Assembly (NCBI RefSeq): GCF_030489605.1 | Contig: NZ_JAUKFY010000004.1 | Coordinates: forward strand, 1-64,000 | DNA length: 64,000 nucleotides | Origin: Brevibacillus laterosporus | GTDB lineage: Bacteria > Bacillota > Bacilli > Brevibacillales > Brevibacillaceae | Reading direction: 5' to 3' | Part shown: positions 54,001-63,000 of the stretch, piece by piece | Layout: the number at the start of each line of letters is the position of its first letter | How positions within the stretch are numbered: the stretch's first letter is position 1 | The notes under the pieces: model-generated | Seen by the model: the letters and a program-made list of their open reading frames with translations, nothing else | Databases searched by the model: none | Told to the model about the DNA's origin: nothing | Program-made: the position numbers and the translations under genes

Positions 54001-57000
54001 CTTCCACACAGCAAGGATGCTTTCTACCATACGTGGAGCTCGCTCCATGTAAATTCCGACTAATCCTTCTGTTGTCAGTCCTGTTTTACGTAGGAGATGG
54101 CCAAGTCGATTCGCCTCTTCATTTAATTCTTGGTAGGTAATCCGGCAATCTTGGTATTGCAGCGCTACCTTATCAGGCTGTTTCAATGCGTAATCTTCTA
54201 CATAATGGTAAATCGATCGTTCTGTGTCAAAATCTTGCTCTGTTGCGTTAAATTGATCAATAATCTCCGCTTGATTTCCCAGATAATCTAATTCTGACAA
54301 GGTATTTTTACCATCTGTAATCTGCTTAGCTACATGAATGAAGCAATCTAAAAATGATTCACCCGGAAATACCTGTTGATCATAGTAAATAGAAAGCTCA
54401 ACGGTATCTGATAGCGCTTTGACCCATATATTCACCTGTCGCTCAGAATAATAAAGATGATAATAGTGAATATAAGTCATCTCTTGACAAACCGGAATCA
54501 TCGTAAAGTTGAGATAATTGAAGTAAAAAGATACCTCTTCTTCCCCTAAGATATTTTTTTGCTCCATCATGGAGATATCTCGATATCCAGCATCTTCTGA
54601 TTTCATTCTCGTCAAGTGAGCAAAATAGTCTTTCATTTCCATATCTGGTTTGAAAATATGACGTGGAAACAATAGAGGTGTCACTTGATAAAAGTTTCCG
54701 ACAGTATGGGAGTACTCTCGGGAACGCCCATTAATAATATTTCGTATCAGAAAATCGGATTGCTGGTTGCTATAAATTTTAACCAACAAACCATATACCC
54801 CCCATAAGAAATGGGAAAGACGCACCTTTTCCTTTTCACAATAACTCTTGATCTGTGCAAACAGTTCAGCCGGTATCTGAGCGGTTTGACTTACGACTGC
54901 TGATTCCTTTTCTATACCACTAGTGGAAAGCTGCTCCACATTAGAAAGCTTTTCCTTCCAATAGTTTTTGATGATTTTGGTATCAAACGATTGTAAGTTA
55001 TCCGAAACATAAGCAGTGAAGCTCTCTGTTTCCTTTGGTTTATATTCTGTACCGTTCTCCAAAGCTTCGTAGCTTGCTGCAATATGCTCAATAATAATTT
55101 TGACTCCTATACCATCAATGATGAGATTATGAGCTAAAATGCAAAACGTATGATTCCCAGCCCGATCAGTAGCAAATATGAATCTGGCAAGCTTTGGTTC
55201 AAATAAGTTCCATGGAACGTTTAGCTCCTGTTCAATTAGCTTGGTTATAAATGCACTGCTTGTTTCGGCTCCATCTGCTTTGTATTCATCGTAGCAAAAC
55301 GGACTATTTTTCTTTACAGCTTGATAAAGTGCAGGGCCATATTTAAGCAGATGAGCATGAAGCTGCGGTATCTGATTAAAAACATGCTCGGCTGCCTGCT
55401 TCCAGCGCTCTTGATTGATCTTTGCTGAAAGATCGATGGAGGTGGCGAAAAGATAGTATAGCCCATTGTTTTGGGATAGCAAAATATCGTAATACATGTC
55501 TCGCTGAGTGGTTGTCAATGGATAAACACATTCATAATCAGCCTTTGATAAGGCTAAATGGTTAAATAATGAGTTTTCCGTCCCGTTATTCATTTGTATC
55601 TTGCTAATTTCGCTCATTGGATGCTCAAGCAGTTCTATCAGCAGCTTTTGGAACCAATCAATCAATACATCCAGTTTTGTTTCGTTAAAAATAGCTGCAT
55701 TGCATTCCATAAGGCAGGATAAACCATCATTCGTTTCTTGGATTAGCAAGCTTACATCACTACGAGTAGCTGAATTTTTAACCTCAAAAGGTGTCAGCGT
55801 TAAATCCCCTGCTGATAGGGTATTTGGCAATTCATGATCTGCGCTTTGATACGTAAAGCCTGCACGGACCTTTTCGATAGGGAATTGAAGTCGCTCTACC
55901 ATGTATTCAAGCGGATAATCCTGATTTTCAAGCATTTCCACAATTTGCTGTTTCATCTCTTCAATTATATGCAGCCATGTTTTATTACTCGTCACTTGTA
56001 AGCGGACAGGTAGTGTATTGACAAACATACCTACCATATTTTCGACTAACGGATGAGTACGACCAGAGGTTACTGTGAGTACCGCTATATCCTCGGTATA
56101 GGAGCATTTAGCAAGAAAAATCTCATAAACGGCAAATAGGGTATGGTATAAGGTTGCCTTGCACTGATCACTGATTTTTTTGAGAGCTGCTGTTGTTTCT
56201 GCGTCAATTTTGAAGCTTTGCACATGACCCCGGCCATTTTGAGTCGTATTCACATCAACATCAACTGGCAAATGTAATTCAGGAAGCGGTTCAGCTAATA
56301 GATTACGCCAATAGGTTTCTTGCTTCTGCACATTTTCTGTAGATAAAAATGAATTCTGCCAGACTGCAAAATCCTTATAGGTGACACTTTGTTCTGGCAA
56401 CTGTTCACCCTGGTATAAATGAAGCAGTTCTTTTATCAAGATATTCATGCTTAGTCCATCAGAAATAATATGATGCATGTCCAATAGCAAAATGTGCTTT
56501 TCCTCTGCGACTTTTACGAGTTGAAGACGTATTAGAGGTGCCTTCGAAAGCACAAAGGGTTGAACAAAATCCTCTGTCAGACTGTTTAGCTGTTCCTCTG
56601 GTCCTTCTATAAAGGCTAATGGAATGTCTACTTCATCGTGAATTTGTTGAACAATCTCTCCCTCTCTAAAGTGAAAAGAGGTTCGCAATGATTCATGCCG
56701 CGAAATGACTTTCTTAATCTGTTCACGAAGGTTTGCATAGTCCAGTTGTCCTTCGATACAAATCCCGACAGGCAGGTTATAGCCGGTTCCATTATGGGCT
56801 TCCTGCTCTGCTAGAACGTATAACCTTTTTTGAACAGAAGAAACCGGATAATAATCTTGTTTTGCCAATTTCGTAATAGGAGGTACACTCATACCAGTTT
56901 CTTGTACAGTATTAGTCGCTAGCTCCTTGACGGTTGGATAGAGAAACATATGATGCAAAGGGATAAAGCAATCAAATTCCGTCTGCATTCTCATAGCAAT

Positions 57001-60000
57001 GGTAGATGCCTGCAGAGATTGACCGCCTAAATCAAAGAAGTTATCTTCCGTACCAAATTGCTTACTTCCTAAAACATCACTCCAAATCGCCCAAATTTTT
57101 TCCTCCGTATCATTGGCAGGTAAAATAAAACCACTCTCAACTTCTTGGTAGGAAAATGGATCAGGTAATTTAGAAAAATCTATCTCTCCATTACTGCGCA
57201 GAGGCATTCCCTTTTGTTTTACAAAATGAGTAGGCCGCATATATTCTGGAAGATGGGATGATAAGAACGAACGAAGCTTTTGAATATTCAATTGATCTGG
57301 CTGACTAGTAAAGAGATACGCAGACAGAAGCTCTTTATTGTGGTCCTGATCATCAGCATTCCTCACGATGGCTCGGTCCACATCAGGAAATAGCTCCAGC
57401 ACGGCTTCAATTTCTTGTGTATAAATGCGATGGTTATTCCGTCTCGTCTGATTATTTCTTTTGCCTATATACTCCAATTCACCTTCTGGTAAGAATCGAG
57501 TTAATTCTCTGGTAGCATACACATTTTTTCTATCACCATGTCCCCATGCAAGGTACAAATTCCCTGCTACACCCACTGGTACTGGCTGTTTCTGACCATC
57601 TACTATCTCTGGTTGAAAAAAGCCTATTTGATAACCTAATGGAACCTTTTGTAGGGCCGCACCTTCTCGATCAGATACTTTATGTGCTGTAATAAACATC
57701 GGAACCTGCTTCATGCTAAAGGTGCGCAACAGCCTTGAACCATTCGGCAATAGTTCCCTCCATTGAGGCAGGTGTTGATAAAATAATACTTCTGCATCGA
57801 GGACAACCAGCTTGAGCAAATCAACTTCTTGCAGGGAAGTAAGTATACGCCTTGTATCCTCGCCTAGCTGACTACCTTTATGAATGAAAATAAATTTTCC
57901 AGTGTCATTGCTTTTAGCAAGGAAAGCATCTTCTTGATGAGCAATTCTTAGAGTCGCTCCATTTACTAGAACTGGTATCCACAGCTTTTCCCAGAAGTCT
58001 ACTTCATTAGACGAAGCAATATACACACAATCAGTGCTTGTGAGTTCACATTTCTCTTTTACTGCCGCTGCATAACACATGAGCTGTTGATGCGTAAAGC
58101 CGCCAACACCCTGCACAATTTGCACTATTTTGTCTTCGCTATTCTCCGATTGTAGGTTTGAAGAGGTTACCTGTTTTACATCTTCCTGTATTTCATGAAG
58201 ATCAATAATTTGCTTGGCGTGCTCCTTGATAAATGGGGTCGCTTCTCGCGTTATAACTACTGCATGCTGTAATTTATCGCTTGCTTCTTCATTCAGATAG
58301 GTGTAGGTGTAGCCTGCTTTGAGCACAGCAAGAATACTTACAATCGCTTCAATAGTAGTAGGCAAGCAAATGATCATTTGCTGATTTGGTTCGATATTCA
58401 TCTGCTGTATCCAACGCGCTAATTGATTAGACTGTTCATGAAGTGATTGATACGTAATTTCGCTATTACCGCATAAAACAGCATTCTTGTTCGGATGCTC
58501 CAACGCCCATTTTTCTACCTGCTGATGAATAAACAGTTGTCCCTTGCTTTCTGGAAGGACTTGCTCTTTCAGGTTCTGCGATGCTACCGGATGATTTGTA
58601 AGCAGTGGTATACCTGAAAGCGAGCGATCAGAATAACGTACCAAGTCCTCTACTAATCTAGCAAATCCATTGATCCAGCCAGCTATGATTCCGTGTTCAA
58701 AGAGATCAGCATTGTATTCAAATTCAAGATGTAATTCGGTCCCTACTTCAATAACATTAAGTCCGATATCCTGCTTGGTTGAAACCTTTGGAAAAGGCAC
58801 AAGCTCTACTGCACATTCAGGAAATTGCAAATTGCCTGTAGGCCGATCCATGTTAAAGGTTGCAGTAATTCCAGGTAGCTTAGAACTATTCGATTGTGCT
58901 GCTAGCATTTTGCCAATTAAAGCCATAGAGCAATGCTGATATTGGTAAACCTCAAAGGCATTCTTTTTCACTAGGCTACTAACCTGTTCAAAGGTCATAT
59001 CTGGCTCAATTTGCCCATGAATCGGCAGCATATTTACGCATTGCCCTACTAAATGTGAGGAGCCTGCAAGCGCTTGTCCTCCACTCGGGATACCGATAAA
59101 CATCGCATTTTGACCTGTTATCTTATGCAAAAATACCTGAAAAGAGGCTAAAAGAGTCATAAATAAGCTATTTCTCTGTTTCTTACTAAACTCTCTTAAT
59201 TTGTTTACTACATCGGCTTGTAGAATGAAAGTTGTGCGATTTCCTATGTAGCTGCGTTTTGCAGGCTTCATTTTTGAACTTGGAAAATCGAGCACTTCAA
59301 ACGGTTTTGTACTCTGTTGCTCCCAAAAAGTTACTGCTTCTGAAAATTGATTCTGCTGCTTATCTTGCCATGCGATAAAATCTCGATACTGCATAGGCTC
59401 AGGGAGAACTATTTTCTGATTATGATAGGCAGCTGTATAAAGGGACTCTAGTTCTTTAACAAGAATACCCACTGACCATCCATCAGCAATAATATGATGA
59501 ATAATGAAAACTAGCTGATAAACATCTTTTTCTATTTGCAGGATATAGGCTTTAAATAGAGGGCCTTTTTCCAGATGAAAGACTTGTTTACCCTCGTTGT
59601 CCATCCAAGCTTGTGCTTGTTTTTTGGCATCCATGCCCTTTTGATCTAAAAAATCAACCAATGGAACGTCAATTACCATTTTGGGATGGATACACTGATA
59701 TTCGCCATCTGCACTTATCGTTGTTCGTAGGGATTCATGTCTGTCAACGAGTTGCTGTATTGCATGACGCATGCCATCCAAATTGAATTGGCCTGTTAGT
59801 TGAAGCGCGAAGCATTCATTATACGAACGTGACTCTTCCTCTCCTAATTGACAAAAAAACCATAATTGCTTTTGTTCTTCTGATAGTGGCACCTGTAGCT
59901 TGTCTTTCACTCCCTTATCTAGGCTCTCTTCTAAGGGAGTGTTAGGAAAAAAACCTGCTTTCTTCATCTCCTCTAAGCTGTCTTTAACTGCGTCAATGAT

Positions 60001-63000
60001 CTTTTCGACATCTTGATCGCTATGCGCAGTGGACAAGAAGCAGTTTCTTCCTTCCCAGGTGTAAATACCGCGTGACAGCAAATGGTAAAATAATATTTCT
60101 TGCGTACCTTTTAATACAAAACGGAATAAAGAGCCAAAATGAACCATTCGAATAGAGATATTCTGTTCTTTAAAATAAGCGTTTAACGTTTGGCACATAC
60201 GTGCTGTTCGTTGGTTCACCTCTTCTTGCAGAGCACTTCCTTGTTGTTTCAGATGCTCTAGAGTCACTTTTGCAGCTGCCATGGTCAAGGGATGATGGCA
60301 AAATGTACCTGCGACGAATGTACGCTTTTCCGCAACTGGTGGATAAGACTGATCTCCGTATTGCCAGTATCCTCCGTCAATACAATCTAAATAGGCAGTT
60401 TTTCCTGCAACAACACCTATAGGCATCCCGCCCCCGACAATTTTCCCATAGGTAACCATATCAGCCTGAACACTAAACCACGCTTGGGCACCTCCGGGAT
60501 GGATACGGAAACCGGTAATCACTTCATCAAAAATGAGGGTTGTTCCAAGCTCAGTTGTCAGAGCACGCAAGGAGTGCAAAAACTCTTTTGGCTGTAATTC
60601 TGGATCACGGCTTTGAACTGGTTCAACCAATACCGCTGCTAGATCATCGGCATTTTCCCGGATGATTTGCAAGGCCTTCTCACTGCCATATTCAAGCACC
60701 AAAATATCATCACTCATGCTTGTCGGAACACCTGGAGCCATCGGTTTGGAGCTGCCATCGTCTTTAGCTGTATCAGTGCGAGCTAAGATACCGTCAAAGC
60801 TGCCATGGTAAGAGCCTGCAAAGATTGCAATTTTTGAGCGTCCCGTATAAGCCCGCGCTATCCGGACAGCAACCATAACCGCTTCCGTACCTGAGTTATA
60901 AAAGGCAACCCGATCTACTCCTGCGATTTCAGAAATTAATTGAGCCACTTCTCCGCTTAATCGGGACATAGGACCTACAGGGAAGCCTCGCTTCAACTCT
61001 TCGTTGACAGCCTCTGTGATGAAGGCAGGATTATGTCCAAGCAGGTTAACCCCAAATCCCATGCATATGTCTATATATTCATTTCCATCAATATCCCACA
61101 GCTTAGAACCCATAGCTCGGTCGCTAACGATTGGGTAGATCATTTCTTTCCAGTTGGAACGATATCCCGCCACATTTCGATTATTTGCAAGTACATTGCG
61201 ATAGTTTTGCGCTAACAGTTTGGAGGAGCGAGTTTTGTCAGAATATCTAGTTATAAAATCCTGTAGATGGCTACGTTCCTGCATTGTTATGTTATGCGTT
61301 GACCCAAAAGAAACTTTTTGATAGGGAACAAACACTTCTTTTTTGTTGTTTTCTTTTGCTAGACTTCTAAAACCAACGGGAGTCTCTTGTACATTCGTAG
61401 CTTCTCCTCTAGTTTGTACACGACGCTCATCCATTGCTACGGGAGCCGGGGCTAAGTTCTCCCTCTGACCATTCGGCTGCAGTAAACGAAATACATCCAG
61501 TTGTTTTGCCATTATTTCTAATTGCTGACTCATCAATTGCTCAAGCCCGCCTAGATCGGTCTGTCCTTTACCCGTGAGAACTGGTTGATAGTCAGGAACG
61601 TGGGGGTGAGAAGACTTGCTACTTGCTTCCTGTACAGTTTCTTCAGATGGTTTCGCAGGCATAGCTTCGCACTTCAAGGAAGTGACAAAGAAACTGTCAG
61701 GTAAAACTTGCGCTAGATAATTTGCTACATTGTATGTGTTATTTAATTCTTCAAAAAACAGATTAAAGGATATTTGAACACCGTATGTATCTTTAATTTG
61801 GTTGTTCAGTTGAATAAATAGAATAGAGTCAAATCCTAGATCATAAAAATTAGCATGCACATCAAATTCTTGCTCGTCTATTCCTGCTTGCGTGCACACT
61901 ATGTGTTTTACGTTCTGTAAAATCATTTCCACTCTCTGTTTCTCGAAATGATCGTTGTTTATTTCAGAGATGTTAGATTGTGCATTCACAATATTTCCCT
62001 CGCTTTCGTCGATACATGCTGTTCGGGATTCAATCCAATGTCGCTTGCGATCAAAAGGATATACAGGCACGCTGATCCGTTTTCGACTTTCTTTCCTATA
62101 GATTAGGTCCCAGTCAATAATCGCTCCTGACACATAAGCCTGACATAAGCTGACTAAGGCTTCAGAACTTGTCCGGTCTGTATCTAGGTATATCTCGGCC
62201 GCTTCTTTTGCTTCTTGCGTAAATCCTTGAATTTCGCGTTCGCTAACTTTTCCTCTCGAAGGATCACTCTGCTGTTCGCGTACGATCTTATGGATTCCAT
62301 AGAATAAGTTATGACCCACATATGATCTGGATTCGTTTGGATGAACTGCTGATAATACGGTAGTTGCTTGTTCTAACTGCTCCATCAATTCCTGTTTTGT
62401 AGAAAATGTAAGAGCAAGACGGTGAGAATAATGCGAGCGGCCTCTATTAGCCGTATAACAAATATCAGATAGACTTTTATCTGATTTATCTGGCAAAAAA
62501 CGGATATATTCTTGTACCAGCGCTTGAAGAGAGGTCACACTTTTGGCAGAAATGGCCAAAATCTCATTCCGCTGAGGCAAATAGTCTGCTACCTCACCCT
62601 CCTGTACGGGTGCTTCCTCTAAGAGGATATGGCAATTCGTTCCACTTAATCCAAATGAACTAACGCCACAACGTAAAGGTTCTTCATTTGCTTCCCATGC
62701 ACGCAAAGCGGTATTAACATATACCGGCGAATCCTCAAATGCAATCTGACGGTTCGGCATTTCAAAATGGAGAGTCGGTGGGATTTTCTTGTGCTTTAAT
62801 GCTAAAACCGACTTGATAATCCCCGCTATGCCTGCTGCGGTTCCTAGATGACCAATGTTTGATTTAACAGAACCGATTGCACAAAATTGGCGTCGATCCG
62901 TGAATGTACGAAATGCTTTTTGGATGGCCTCCACTTCGATAGGATCACCTAACGCCGTACCCGTACCATGCGCTTCCATATAAGAAATGGTTTCAGGTTC

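Noticed and set aside
61990-62600. A possible acyltransferase domain after the KS of the hybrid
   Set aside because: The region is too short and lacks the GHSxG and YASH motifs; it matches a post-KS linker as in AT-less systems.
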